DNA from: JBLMYQ01 sp050260055
GTDB taxonomy: Bacteria; Bacillota; Clostridia; Acetivibrionales; UBA4821
DNA length: 64,000 nt
Direction of reading: 5' to 3'
NCBI GenBank assembly: GCA_050260055.1
Contig: JBLNBO010000016.1
Coordinates: 1 to 64,000 of the forward strand
Part shown: positions 7,694 to 16,040 of the stretch, in pieces
Layout: the number at the start of each line of letters is the position of its first letter
How positions within the stretch are numbered: the first letter of the stretch is position 1
Translations under genes and position numbers: made by a program
Notes under the pieces: model-generated
What the model saw: the letters and a program-made list of their open reading frames with translations, nothing else
What the model was told of the DNA's origin: nothing
Database searches by the model: none

Positions 7694-8887
7694 TTGAAAT
7701 ACTGTACTCGATGCATCTTGCCAGAAACACATGATACGATTATGTTTAATGAAGAAGGTGTTTGTGGTGTTTGTCAGCAGATAGACTACAGGGATGAAAA
7801 GATAAATTGGGATGAAAGAAAGCAGATGCTGCTTGACCTTGTTGGCGAATATAAAGGAAAAGGGCAGTATGATTGCATAATACCTTTCAGCGGAGGGAAA
7901 GACAGTACCTTTCAGCTTTGGTATATTGTAAAAGAATTGAAATTAAAACCTTTGGTTGTCAGCATTAATCATTGGGGATACAGGCCCTTGGTTGAAGAGA
8001 ATAATACCAGAACCTTCAAGTTGTTAGGAGTGGATGTTTTGTCGTTTACTCCAAGTTGGCATGTTGTAAGGGAGCTTATGCTTGAATCTTTGAAAAGAAG
8101 GGGAGATTTCTGCTGGCATTGCCATACAGGCATTTTTGCTTACCCTATGCAGATTGCAATAAAATATGATACTCCTTTGCTTATCTGGGGGGAATCAGGA
8201 GCAGAATATGCATCCTGGTATTCTTATGATGAGTTTGAAGAAACAGATGAAAAGAAATTCAACAGAGTTGTAAATTTAGGAATAACTGCTGATGATATGT
8301 TTGAGTTTTTAGAAGGCAGAGTAGAGAGAAGAGATTTGGAGCCATTCTCTTATCCACCTAGAAAAGAACTTATGAGGATAAAGTGCCGTTCCATTTGTTT
8401 GGGAAACTTTATTAAATGGGATACAAAAAGGCAGGTTGAGATAATAAAAAAAGAACTGGGCTGGAAAGGTCAACGAGTTGAAGGTATTCCGCCAGAATAC
8501 GATTACGAAAAAATTGAATGTCAATGGCAGGGAATAAGAGATTACTGCAGATATGTCAAAAGAGGGGTCGCAAGAACAAACCACCTTGCCTGTATTGATA
8601 TCAGGAATAAAAGGCTTACAAGAGAAGAAGGCTGGAATTTAGCTCAAAAATATGATGGCAAAAGGCCTGCTTCATTGGATTTACTGCTTGAGTTTTTACA
8701 AATTACAGAAGATGAGTTTATTGATATTTTAGAAACACACCAAGTTGCACCATGGAAGTTTGAAAGAACGGAAGTTGAAAAAGGTGAACCGCTCCCAGAT
8801 ATGGATAAATGGGATAGAACAAAGGTAGATGAACCAAAGGTTGGCCCACAAAAAGATAAAAACAGCAAAAAAGGTGCTTATGTATGA
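7694..8887 (+). CDS. N-acetyl sugar amidotransferase (PseA/WbpG type)
   Basis: This 397-residue PP-loop ATP pyrophosphatase adenylates an N-acetyl group of a sugar and replaces its oxygen with ammonia to give an acetamidino group. The PP-loop SGGKDST is at 66-72. Metal-site cysteines occur as CTRC (4-7), CGVC (24-27) and CWHC (140-143). The C-terminus is charged and linker-like. The start is TTG at 7694 behind AAAGGGGG. The next two genes encode HisH- and HisF-like partners, the three-gene arrangement known from P. aeruginosa B-band O-antigen (wbpG-hisH2-hisF2) and flagellar acetamidino sugars. Its stop overlaps the HisH-like start (ATGA). The sugar is probably a nonulosonic acid or its precursor. 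Confidence 0.92.
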   Translation: MKYCTRCILPETHDTIMFNEEGVCGVCQQIDYRDEKINWDERKQMLLDLVGEYKGKGQYDCIIPFSGGKDSTFQLWYIVKELKLKPLVVSINHWGYRPLVEENNTRTFKLLGVDVLSFTPSWHVVRELMLESLKRRGDFCWHCHTGIFAYPMQIAIKYDTPLLIWGESGAEYASWYSYDEFEETDEKKFNRVVNLGITADDMFEFLEGRVERRDLEPFSYPPRKELMRIKCRSICLGNFIKWDTKRQVEIIKKELGWKGQRVEGIPPEYDYEKIECQWQGIRDYCRYVKRGVARTNHLACIDIRNKRLTREEGWNLAQKYDGKRPASLDLLLEFLQITEDEFIDILETHQVAPWKFERTEVEKGEPLPDMDKWDRTKVDEPKVGPQKDKNSKKGAYV

Positions 8888-9507
8888 TTGCAATAATTGA
8901 TTATGGAATGGGCAATGTACAATCTGTTTATAACACGCTTGATTATATTGGCGAGGATGCAATAATTACTTCCGATAGAAAGGAAATTGATAATGCTTCT
9001 CATATAATTCTTCCTGGTGTTGGCGCTTTTGGCGATGCAATGGAAAATCTTAAACAAAGAGGGCTTGCCGAGGTACTGGATAACCAGGTAATAAAAAAGG
9101 GCAAGCCCTTTTTGGGCATCTGTTTAGGGATGCAGCTTCTTGCAAAAGTCGGCCATGAGCATGGGCATAGTGAAGGGCTAGGCTGGTTTGAAGCTGAGGT
9201 GGTAAAATTTGATTTTACTAATACAGAAAAAATGAAAATTCCGCATGTGGGCTGGGATGATATAAATGTAAAAACACAGCATCCTTTGTTTAATAAATTA
9301 AAAGAGGGAGAATTCACTTTTTATTTTGTTCACAGCTTTCATATGGTTTGCAAAGAACAAAAAGATATTGTAGCAACCTGCGATTATGGTTATGAGTTTA
9401 CGGCTATAGTAGGAAAAGACAATATCTTTGCAACCCAATTCCATCCGGAAAAAAGCCAGCAAAATGGACTGCAGATTATAGAGAATTTTGTTAATTGGAA
9501 TCCTTAA
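8884..9507 (+). CDS. HisH-like glutamine amidotransferase subunit
   Basis: This 207-residue class I glutaminase releases ammonia from glutamine. The nucleophile Cys80 sits in GICLGMQ, and the His/Glu pair (about 187/189) in QFHPEKSQ. DYGMGN near the N-terminus and LPGVGAFGD are HisH hallmarks. No histidine biosynthesis genes are nearby. It overlaps the amidotransferase gene upstream and precedes a HisF-like gene, so it should supply ammonia to the sugar amidotransferase rather than make imidazole glycerol phosphate. It is annotated hisH by similarity in many genomes; the role here is acetamidino-sugar synthesis by context. Confidence 0.93.
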   Translation: MIAIIDYGMGNVQSVYNTLDYIGEDAIITSDRKEIDNASHIILPGVGAFGDAMENLKQRGLAEVLDNQVIKKGKPFLGICLGMQLLAKVGHEHGHSEGLGWFEAEVVKFDFTNTEKMKIPHVGWDDINVKTQHPLFNKLKEGEFTFYFVHSFHMVCKEQKDIVATCDYGYEFTAIVGKDNIFATQFHPEKSQQNGLQIIENFVNWNP

Positions 9508-9558
9508 ATTGCACGGAACAGGCATGCCTGTTCCCTATATAGCAAGGAGAAAAATTTT

Positions 9559-10335
9559 ATGTTAAAAAAAAGAATCATCCCAAAATTTCTTTTAAAAGAT
9601 GGGCGCCTTGTTAAAGGCGTCAGGTTTCATGAGAAATTCCGCGAAGCAGGTAATCCTGTAAGCACTGCCAAAGTATATGATTCCTATGGCGTAGATGAAA
9701 TAATTTTTCTTGATATATTGGCAAGCGAACAGAGCAGAAAGGCTACTTTGGATGTAATAAAAAAGGTATCGCAAGAAGTTTTTATGCCTTTTGCTGCTGG
9801 GGGCGGAGTTTCTACCATCGAAGATGTAAATGATTTTCTGAGGGCCGGAGCAGATAAAGTATCGGTATGTACGGCTGCAGTTGAAAATCCTGACTTCATA
9901 AAGAAAGCAGCCTCCAGATTTGGCGATCAGTGTATGGTTGTCAGTATAGATTATAAAGAAGTTAGCCCTGGGATATTTAAAGTGTTTACTCACTGCGGAA
10001 CCAGGCAAACAGATATTAATCCAGTTGATTTTGCTTTAGAAATGCAAGAGCACAATTGCGGCGAAATTATTATTTGTTCCATTGACAAAGATGGCACAAT
10101 GTCAGGTTATGATATAGAAATGATACAAAGGCTTAGCGAAAGACTTGATGTCCCACTTATTGCTTCCAGTGGAGCTGGAAGTTTACAGGACTGTGTAAAT
10201 GCTTTTAATGCTGGAGCAGAAGCAATAACAATTAGCAGTATGTTTCTATTTACTGATCATAGCCCAATAAAGGTTCGCTCATATTTGGCATCGCAAGGGT
10301 TGAATGTGAGAGCCAGTAAAAGCAGCAGAAACTAG
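9559..10335 (+). CDS. HisF-like ammonia-channelling barrel, lacks HisF Asp11
   Basis: This 258-residue TIM barrel follows the HisF pattern (RIIPKFLLKDGRLVKG at the start, then FAAGGGVSTIEDV, SIDYKE and IASSGAGS). In true HisF the general acid Asp11 lies in CLDVKDG. Here the aligned position is Leu11 (KFLLKDG), while the second acid (Asp130 of HisF) is kept in SIDYKE. Loss of Asp11 argues against imidazole glycerol phosphate synthesis and fits a barrel used to deliver ammonia from the HisH-like subunit to the sugar amidotransferase. AAGGAG at 9544-9549 sets the start. A 51-nt gap separates it from the HisH-like gene. Confidence 0.9.
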   Translation: MLKKRIIPKFLLKDGRLVKGVRFHEKFREAGNPVSTAKVYDSYGVDEIIFLDILASEQSRKATLDVIKKVSQEVFMPFAAGGGVSTIEDVNDFLRAGADKVSVCTAAVENPDFIKKAASRFGDQCMVVSIDYKEVSPGIFKVFTHCGTRQTDINPVDFALEMQEHNCGEIIICSIDKDGTMSGYDIEMIQRLSERLDVPLIASSGAGSLQDCVNAFNAGAEAITISSMFLFTDHSPIKVRSYLASQGLNVRASKSSRN

Positions 10336-10431
10336 ATTGCCTTACAGCCAAATCAATTAGCATAAGAAAACGGCAGAAACATTACGGATAATAGCCTGAT
10401 ATTTAAATAAAACTTAAAAAGAGGTGTAATG

Positions 10432-11487
10432 ATGGCCAAAGTAAAATTACTTGAAACAACAATAAGAGATGGGAGTTATGCAATTGATTTTTCTTTTACA
10501 TCAACAGATGTAGCAATTATTTGCAGTCACCTTGAAGAAGCAGGATTTGAATACATTGAGATTGGCCATGGGGTAGGATTGAATGCCAGTAACAGTGGCT
10601 ATGGGAAAGCGGCTCAAACTGATGAAGAATACATGATTGCCGCAGAAAAGAGCTTAAAGACTTCAAAATATGGAATGTTCTGTATACCTGGAATTGCAAG
10701 GCTTGAAGATATAGATTTAGCAAAAGAACATAATATGGGGTTTATAAGAGTTGGTACAAACATTACAGAGATTGAAAAGTCTGAGCCTTTCATTAAGAAA
10801 GCAAAAGAACTTGGCATGTTTGTAATGGCAAACTACATGAAGTCATATGCATTAGGACCTGAGGATTTTGCAGAAAGAGTAAAATTATCTGAAAGCTATG
10901 GAGCTGATGTTGTTTATCTGGTTGATTCTTCTGGAGGTATGTTCGCAAAAGATATCAAAAAGTACTATGATGCAATCAGAGAAGTATCAAATATTCCTCT
11001 TGGATTTCATGGACATGATAACTTGGGAATGGCAATATGTAACAGCATTGAATGTGCAGAAATAGGTTTTGATTTTGTTGATTGTTCATTACAGGGATTA
11101 GGAAGAAGTGCAGGAAATGCTGCGACAGAGATTCTTGTGGCTGCAATGCTGAAACAAGGTTATGAAATAAGGATAGATTTAATAAAAACTTTAAATATTG
11201 GGCATAAATATGTTCAACCTTTAGTGAATACAAGAGGTAAAGCAGTCTTAGATGTTGTTTCCGGTTATGCTGATTTTCATTCAAGCTTTATGGGATACAT
11301 TCAGAAATATTCAAATATGTATTCAATAGATCCAGTCAGATTAATAATTGAAATATGTCGAATTAATAAAGTTAATATTGATGAAAAAATACTGGATAGA
11401 GTAGCAAGAACAGTTCAAAGAGAAAACATATATCTTGGAAGATATAATTTCAATCAGTATTTGGGAGGATTCCAAGATGGTAAGTAA
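10432..11487 (+). CDS. DmpG/BphI-like aldolase homologue (HMGL family), altered catalytic pair
   Basis: The 351-residue TIM barrel is clearly homologous to 4-hydroxy-2-oxovalerate aldolase. Metal ligands are kept: Asp13 in TTIRDG and His193/His195 in GFHGHDNLG. GLGRSAGNA and the C-terminal helical 'communication'-type domain are also present. In DmpG the base His lies in RDGSHA and a catalytic Tyr in GYAGVYSSF. Here these read RDGSYA (Tyr16) and GYADFHSSF (His283), an apparent His/Tyr exchange. The partner acetaldehyde dehydrogenase (DmpF) is absent. The protein probably performs a related aldol or Claisen-type reaction on another 2-oxo acid. ATG occurs twice; GAGGTG at 10421-10426 favours 10432. 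It begins the accessory acyl block. Confidence 0.82.
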   Translation: MAKVKLLETTIRDGSYAIDFSFTSTDVAIICSHLEEAGFEYIEIGHGVGLNASNSGYGKAAQTDEEYMIAAEKSLKTSKYGMFCIPGIARLEDIDLAKEHNMGFIRVGTNITEIEKSEPFIKKAKELGMFVMANYMKSYALGPEDFAERVKLSESYGADVVYLVDSSGGMFAKDIKKYYDAIREVSNIPLGFHGHDNLGMAICNSIECAEIGFDFVDCSLQGLGRSAGNAATEILVAAMLKQGYEIRIDLIKTLNIGHKYVQPLVNTRGKAVLDVVSGYADFHSSFMGYIQKYSNMYSIDPVRLIIEICRINKVNIDEKILDRVARTVQRENIYLGRYNFNQYLGGFQDGK

Positions 11488-12955
11488 TGCAGCTATTGCT
11501 TCAAGGATAAAAGAGGTATTTAAAAATGGTTGGAATGAAGAATTTATTATTGACGCTTTAAGAAACGAAAGTTATAAATACAAAGAGTTTTTTGGATTAG
11601 CGATAAATTGTAGAGAGATATTACAAAGCCTTGGTATTAATAAAAATGATATAGTAAGCTTCTTGCTTCCAAATTCCATGGATTTATGTTTGTTTTATTT
11701 TGCAGCATTGAGTATGCAGGCTGTTGTTGCGCCAATTGATCCTCAAAAAGGTGAGGATGAGATTAAAGAAATACTTTCTATAACAAAAAGTAAAATAATT
11801 ATTTCAGAACGGGATATTAATGAGTATGGAGCCATAAAAATTTCCGATTTAAAAGATAGAATATACTTAGAAAACCAAAGCGATAACTTGGATGTTTTTG
11901 ATAACATAGATTATAAAAAGCTATATCTTATTTCGTTTACTTCCGGCTCAACCGGTGTTCCTAAAGGTGTAAAAAATTCGTTTGGAAATCTCTTTCTTAC
12001 TTCAACAGCATTTGCAAAGAAATTTAATTTTAATAAAGAACACATTTTTTACCATAATCTTCCTATGAGTTATATGGCGGGAATACTTAATACCATCTTC
12101 CTGCCATTTATTTCTGGAAGCAGGATTATTATAGGTGAACGATTTAGTGTTGCAAGCATAATGAGGTTTTGGGCTTACCCTGAAAAATATCGTGCAAATG
12201 TCTTCTGGTTTACCCCAACAATTATTTCTATGCTTATGAAGCTTGATCGCGGAACAAAAGGTATTGAATATGCAAAAGGGAAGGAAATAATCGGGTGTGC
12301 AGGAACGGCCCCACTAAATTATAAGATGAAAGAATCCTTTGAAGACAGATACAAGGGAATTAAAATTTATGAAAGTTACGGCTTATCAGAACTTCTATTC
12401 ATAGCGTCCAATTCTCCTTTTGAAAAACCGCTTGAGAACAGTGTAGGGAGTCTTTTAGAGGGTGCAGAAGTATCCTTTGATGAAGATGGAGAAATCTTAG
12501 TTAACGTACCTTGGATGTTTCTAGGATATGTTAATGTTGAAACAGAGCCCTACTTTAAAAGTGGTAAATACAAAACAGGAGATATTGGAATATTTGAAGA
12601 AAATGGCCTGCTGAGAATAACAGGTAGAAAGAAAGATTTAATAATTCGCGGTGGAACCAATATTAGCCCAAGAAAAACCGAAGTTTTTGTTAGTCAATAC
12701 CAATGTTTTGATGAATTTGTTATATTAGGTATGCCTGACGAAATTTTAGGAGAAAAGACAGTTTGTTATTATACTGATATCAATAATTGTTTTGATGATA
12801 CTAAAAAGAATGAAATAAACAAAAATATTATAAAAAAGCTTGGAAATGACTACAGAATAGATGAATTTGTAAAACTTGAGGATATTCCCAAAAATCCTAA
12901 CGGAAAAATTGATAAAATAATAATTAAAGAAAATTATTTAAGAGGGGAAAAATGA
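11477..12955 (+). CDS. Acyl-AMP ligase (ANL superfamily)
   Basis: This 492-residue adenylate-forming enzyme activates a carboxylic acid with ATP for transfer to CoA or a carrier-protein thiol. Motifs in order are SFTSGSTGVPKG (P-loop-like A3), YESYGLSEL (A5), KTGDIG (A7), ITGRKKDLIIRGG (A8) and NPNGKIDK with the A10 Lys near the C-terminus. The best start is ATG 11477, 8 nt after GGAGG at 11464-11468; it overlaps the aldolase gene by 11 bp. With a carrier domain encoded 3.5 kb downstream in the same operon, the thiol acceptor could be that domain. The acid substrate is unknown, perhaps the product of the preceding aldolase. Confidence 0.9.
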   Translation: MVSNAAIASRIKEVFKNGWNEEFIIDALRNESYKYKEFFGLAINCREILQSLGINKNDIVSFLLPNSMDLCLFYFAALSMQAVVAPIDPQKGEDEIKEILSITKSKIIISERDINEYGAIKISDLKDRIYLENQSDNLDVFDNIDYKKLYLISFTSGSTGVPKGVKNSFGNLFLTSTAFAKKFNFNKEHIFYHNLPMSYMAGILNTIFLPFISGSRIIIGERFSVASIMRFWAYPEKYRANVFWFTPTIISMLMKLDRGTKGIEYAKGKEIIGCAGTAPLNYKMKESFEDRYKGIKIYESYGLSELLFIASNSPFEKPLENSVGSLLEGAEVSFDEDGEILVNVPWMFLGYVNVETEPYFKSGKYKTGDIGIFEENGLLRITGRKKDLIIRGGTNISPRKTEVFVSQYQCFDEFVILGMPDEILGEKTVCYYTDINNCFDDTKKNEINKNIIKKLGNDYRIDEFVKLEDIPKNPNGKIDKIIIKENYLRGEK

Positions 12956-13587
12956 TTATAAAAATTGATCATATTGCTGTATTATCAGTTAATCCAAAAA
13001 GAGAAAAAAAATTAATGGATGATATGGGATTTAATCTTTCCTTTAAAGAAGAGGATATATATAATCCAGAAATAAAGAAAGATCTTATGCAAAATTTTTG
13101 GCCAAAACAAAGTCTCTATTTATATACAAAGGCAGGAAGCATTTCATTTGAATACATATATTATTCAGGGAAAGAAGGTAAAAAAGGATACATAGAACCT
13201 GTTATAAAAGAAAACCGAGTAAAAGAGTTAATCTTAAAAACAAAAGATTTAAAAAAATCTGCTGAGTTTTGGAACTGTTTCGGGTTTAGAACTAATTTTC
13301 AAGATAGTAATGAAATAAAAATGGAATTCAAATCAATGTTTGATAAAGAAATATATTCATTAAAAATATTATTAGATAGCAACAAAGAACAACAGCATTT
13401 CCTGGATGATGCTGGATTCAATTGCGTTGCTTTTGTGAGTAATTCTGCCTTAAAAGAGAAAGAAAAGCTTATAGGAAAAGGATATTCGATAACAAATATA
13501 GAAGATATTGAAGTAAACGAAAAAATGTTAAAAGTATTTTTTGTTATTGGACCATGCGGTGAGCTTGTAGAAATAATCAGTATATAA
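12952..13587 (+). CDS. VOC (glyoxalase-fold) family protein
   Basis: The 211-residue protein has two half-barrels typical of the vicinal oxygen chelate superfamily. The first starts IKIDHIAVLSVNPKREKKLM, the second VKELILKTKDLKKSAEFW and ends GPCGELVEIISI. Such folds act as isomerases, epimerases, dioxygenases or binding proteins using a metal. Clear metal residues are His7 in the first half and the final Glu in ELVEI; I cannot assign all ligands. Its start overlaps the ligase stop (ATGA). It may modify a 2-oxo or acyl intermediate in the acyl block, but no reaction can be assigned. Confidence 0.75.
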   Translation: MIIKIDHIAVLSVNPKREKKLMDDMGFNLSFKEEDIYNPEIKKDLMQNFWPKQSLYLYTKAGSISFEYIYYSGKEGKKGYIEPVIKENRVKELILKTKDLKKSAEFWNCFGFRTNFQDSNEIKMEFKSMFDKEIYSLKILLDSNKEQQHFLDDAGFNCVAFVSNSALKEKEKLIGKGYSITNIEDIEVNEKMLKVFFVIGPCGELVEIISI

Positions 13588-13601
13588 TAGGAGGAAAAAA
13601 G

Positions 13602-14288
13602 ATGACATACGATGCGAAAGAAAATTGGAATAAGGAATTTATGAATACAGAAATGGCGTGGCCGGCTGAATATGTGATAAGAATATTCAAGGGGGAATAT
13701 CCGAATCTACATCTCAAAAAAAACGGTTTTGAAAATAAAAAGATTTGTGATGTAGGTTGTGGTGATGGTAGAAACCTTGTAGTATTAAATCAATGCGGTT
13801 TCGATTTATATGGAATTGAAATAACAGATTTTATTGTAGATAAGACTAAGAACAATCTAGATAAAGCAGGCGTTGAAAAAGTTGATTTGCGAGTAGGGTC
13901 AAATGATACCATTCCTTATGAAGACAATTTCTTTGATTATTTACTTTCATGGAATTCTTGTTATTATATGGGAGACAAAGAAGATTTCAGCGAGTATGTG
14001 AAAGAATATGCAAGAGTCCTAAAAAAAGATGGGTATCTAGTATTATCAATACCAAAAAAGACATGCTTCATATTTAAGGGAAGTGATGTAAAAAGGCCCG
14101 GTTATAACATTATTAGAGAAGACCCGCTAAATATACGAAATGGAGAAATATTAAGAATTTTTGAGGATGAAAATGAAATAGAAGAAGCTTTCGGAAGCCA
14201 TTTCAAGAACTTTATATTTGGAGATACTCACGATAATTGCTTCGGGTACAATTATCACTGGCATTTGGTTGTTTGCCAGAAAAAATAA
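13602..14288 (+). CDS. Class I SAM-dependent methyltransferase
   Basis: This 228-residue Rossmann-fold methyltransferase has motif I as ICDVGCGDGRN (about 47-57), an acidic motif II in DLYGIEI, and the post-motif region YARVLKKDGYLVLSIPK. It lacks membrane segments. Known flagellar and O-antigen glycans carry N- or O-methyl groups (for example the N-methylglutamyl legionaminic acid reported on Clostridium botulinum flagellin), so a glycan or acyl-side-chain methylation role is plausible; this is context only. AGGAGG sits 8 nt before the ATG. It lies 14 bp after the VOC gene and directly before the cyclase gene. Confidence 0.88.
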   Translation: MTYDAKENWNKEFMNTEMAWPAEYVIRIFKGEYPNLHLKKNGFENKKICDVGCGDGRNLVVLNQCGFDLYGIEITDFIVDKTKNNLDKAGVEKVDLRVGSNDTIPYEDNFFDYLLSWNSCYYMGDKEDFSEYVKEYARVLKKDGYLVLSIPKKTCFIFKGSDVKRPGYNIIREDPLNIRNGEILRIFEDENEIEEAFGSHFKNFIFGDTHDNCFGYNYHWHLVVCQKK

Positions 14289-14315
14289 TTGTTTGAGGTA
14301 GGAGGAGAAAGCAAA

Positions 14316-14984
14316 ATGTCCAACCTAAAGATTATTGACTTAACATATAATATTGAAGACGGTATGCCCAAATTTACCGCACCATGGCACCCAGAGATAA
14401 AAGTGATACAGCTTGGAAAAATTGACGTAGAAGGAAGAGAAACCAGAGAGGTGGTTTTAGGAACCCATACTGGAACTCACATGGATGCGCCTAAACATTT
14501 TGTTAAAGATGGAAAAAGTATTGACCAGATATCATTATCGAAAATTATTGGAGAAGTAAGTATTTTCGACTTTTCTTTTCTTTCAGAGAATGAATGCATT
14601 ACAGTGGACATGCTCAAAAAACTATCCATTACCAGTCGAGTAATATTTAAATTTGGATGGGGAAAAAATTGGGGCAATGATAGCTTTTTTAAGAGCTGGC
14701 CATATTTTACGACAGATGCGATTTCGTTTTTGATTTCAAAAGGGGTTATATTTATTGGAATGGATACCCCATCGCCAGATGACAGTAGAATACAATTTGG
14801 AAGCTTGCGGGATTCCGAAAATCATAAACAATTACTTAAAAATGAGGTTGTAATAGTTGAATATATCGCAAACCTTGACAAAATATCTAATTATGAAGGG
14901 TGGAATCTCATTGCAATGCCTCTAAAAATTAAAGGCTCAGATGGTTCTCCAGCAAGAATTTGTGTATATAAAGAGGAGGAATAA
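14316..14984 (+). CDS. Cyclase-family metal hydrolase (kynurenine formamidase-like)
   Basis: The 222-residue protein carries the family signature HTGTHMDAPKHF (about 47-58), the metal-binding HxGTHxDxPxH motif of bacterial kynurenine formamidases and polyketide-type cyclases. A later GMDTPSPDDSR segment supplies further conserved residues. Family members hydrolyse amides or lactones or catalyse cyclisation. The TTG at 14289 would also be in frame, but AGGAGGAG at 14300-14307 is spaced correctly for ATG 14316. The context suggests action on an acyl or amide intermediate of the glycan. No tryptophan catabolism genes are nearby. Confidence 0.85.
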   Translation: MSNLKIIDLTYNIEDGMPKFTAPWHPEIKVIQLGKIDVEGRETREVVLGTHTGTHMDAPKHFVKDGKSIDQISLSKIIGEVSIFDFSFLSENECITVDMLKKLSITSRVIFKFGWGKNWGNDSFFKSWPYFTTDAISFLISKGVIFIGMDTPSPDDSRIQFGSLRDSENHKQLLKNEVVIVEYIANLDKISNYEGWNLIAMPLKIKGSDGSPARICVYKEEE

Positions 14985-14986
14985 TA

Positions 14987-16018
14987 ATGGATATAGATAT
15001 TAGGACTTGGATTATTGAATGGTTTAAAGAACAAACAGGAGAAACAGATAATGAAATTAGAAGCAGAACCAATGAGAATTACTTCGAAAATTGCTGGATG
15101 GATTCTTTTACCTTTATAAGCTTTATCACGAAGGTTGAAGAAAAATTTAATATTTCTTTTGATAATGACGAATTTCAGGATAGAAGTTTTGCAACTATTG
15201 AAGGACTTATAAAAAATATTGAAAGCAAGTTAAAACAAAATCAAGGTAATTATTCTGAAAGTGATATTATTGATGCGTTAAAAAATATTGGGGTTGAAAA
15301 AGGAGATAACATCTTTGTACACAGCAATATAGGCTTTTTTGGAAAGCTGAAGGGTGCAAAGGATGAAAAAGACTATTACAAGGCTTTTAAAGAAGCTATA
15401 TTCGAAGTCATAGGCGACGAAGGAAGCTTAATTGTTCCCACATTCAGTTATAGTTACTGTTGGGGAAAAATATTTGATAAAGAAAATACTCCTGGTATAT
15501 GCGGGTTTCTATCCGAAATGGCTAGGAAAGATGCAAATGCAATTAGGTCAGAAGACGGCAACTTCTCAGTTGCTGCAATTGGTAAAAATGCTGAATATTT
15601 TACAAAAGACGCGCCTGACTATTCATTTGGGAAGGGGACATTTTGGGAAAAGTTCTTTGAAATGAATGGTAAGTTCTGCAACTTTAATTTTGATGCAGCT
15701 TCAACATTTATTCATTATATTGAAAGAGAACTAAAAGTTCCTTATCGTTATGACAAACCTTTTCATGGTAAATCAATAATTAATGGAAAAGAAGTCGAAA
15801 GAGTTTTCTATCATTTTGTATATGATACAGACAAGCCTGATACTGGCCCGGAATTCTCCCGCTTTGACAGGAGAGCAAAATCAAAAGGGCTTGCAAAGGC
15901 TGCAAACTTAGGGAAAGGGCAGATAGTAACAATTACTGCCCAGGATAGTATGCAATTAATTAAAGAAGAAATAGATAAAAATCCTGGTTTCCTGACTCGG
16001 GGTTCGAATAGCATCTAA
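14987..16018 (+). CDS. Acyl-carrier-protein/AAC(3)-type N-acyltransferase fusion
   Basis: This 343-residue protein appears to be a fusion. Residues 1-85 resemble an acyl carrier protein: acidic, helical, with CWMDSFTFISFI placing Ser40 after Asp39 where the phosphopantetheine Ser of DSL normally sits, followed by EKFNISF and FATIEGLIKNIE. Residues about 90-335 form an aminoglycoside 3-N-acetyltransferase (AAC(3))-like domain: DNIFVHSNIGFFG, GSLIVPTFSYS, and RSEDGNFSVAAIG. In typical AAC(3) the last motif reads RSxHPxxSxAAxG, so HP is DG here. The simplest idea is that the ligase at 11477 loads Ser40's arm and the AAC(3) domain passes the acyl group to an amino sugar. GAGGAGG precedes the ATG. 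Confidence 0.82.
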   Translation: MDIDIRTWIIEWFKEQTGETDNEIRSRTNENYFENCWMDSFTFISFITKVEEKFNISFDNDEFQDRSFATIEGLIKNIESKLKQNQGNYSESDIIDALKNIGVEKGDNIFVHSNIGFFGKLKGAKDEKDYYKAFKEAIFEVIGDEGSLIVPTFSYSYCWGKIFDKENTPGICGFLSEMARKDANAIRSEDGNFSVAAIGKNAEYFTKDAPDYSFGKGTFWEKFFEMNGKFCNFNFDAASTFIHYIERELKVPYRYDKPFHGKSIINGKEVERVFYHFVYDTDKPDTGPEFSRFDRRAKSKGLAKAANLGKGQIVTITAQDSMQLIKEEIDKNPGFLTRGSNSI

Positions 16019-16040
16019 TATATTTTGGGGAGAGATTAGT

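Noticed and set aside
8884..10335. Partial histidine biosynthesis operon
   Set aside because: Only hisH- and hisF-like genes are present, next to a sugar amidotransferase, and the HisF-like protein has lost Asp11.
14289..14315. TTG start for the cyclase-family gene directly after the methyltransferase stop
   Set aside because: AGGAGGAG lies downstream of this TTG and is spaced for ATG 14316; the extra nine residues do not resemble the family.
14987..16018. Aminoglycoside resistance gene
   Set aside because: The AAC(3)-like domain is fused to a carrier-like domain, lies in a glycan operon and has an altered HP motif, so a resistance role is unlikely.
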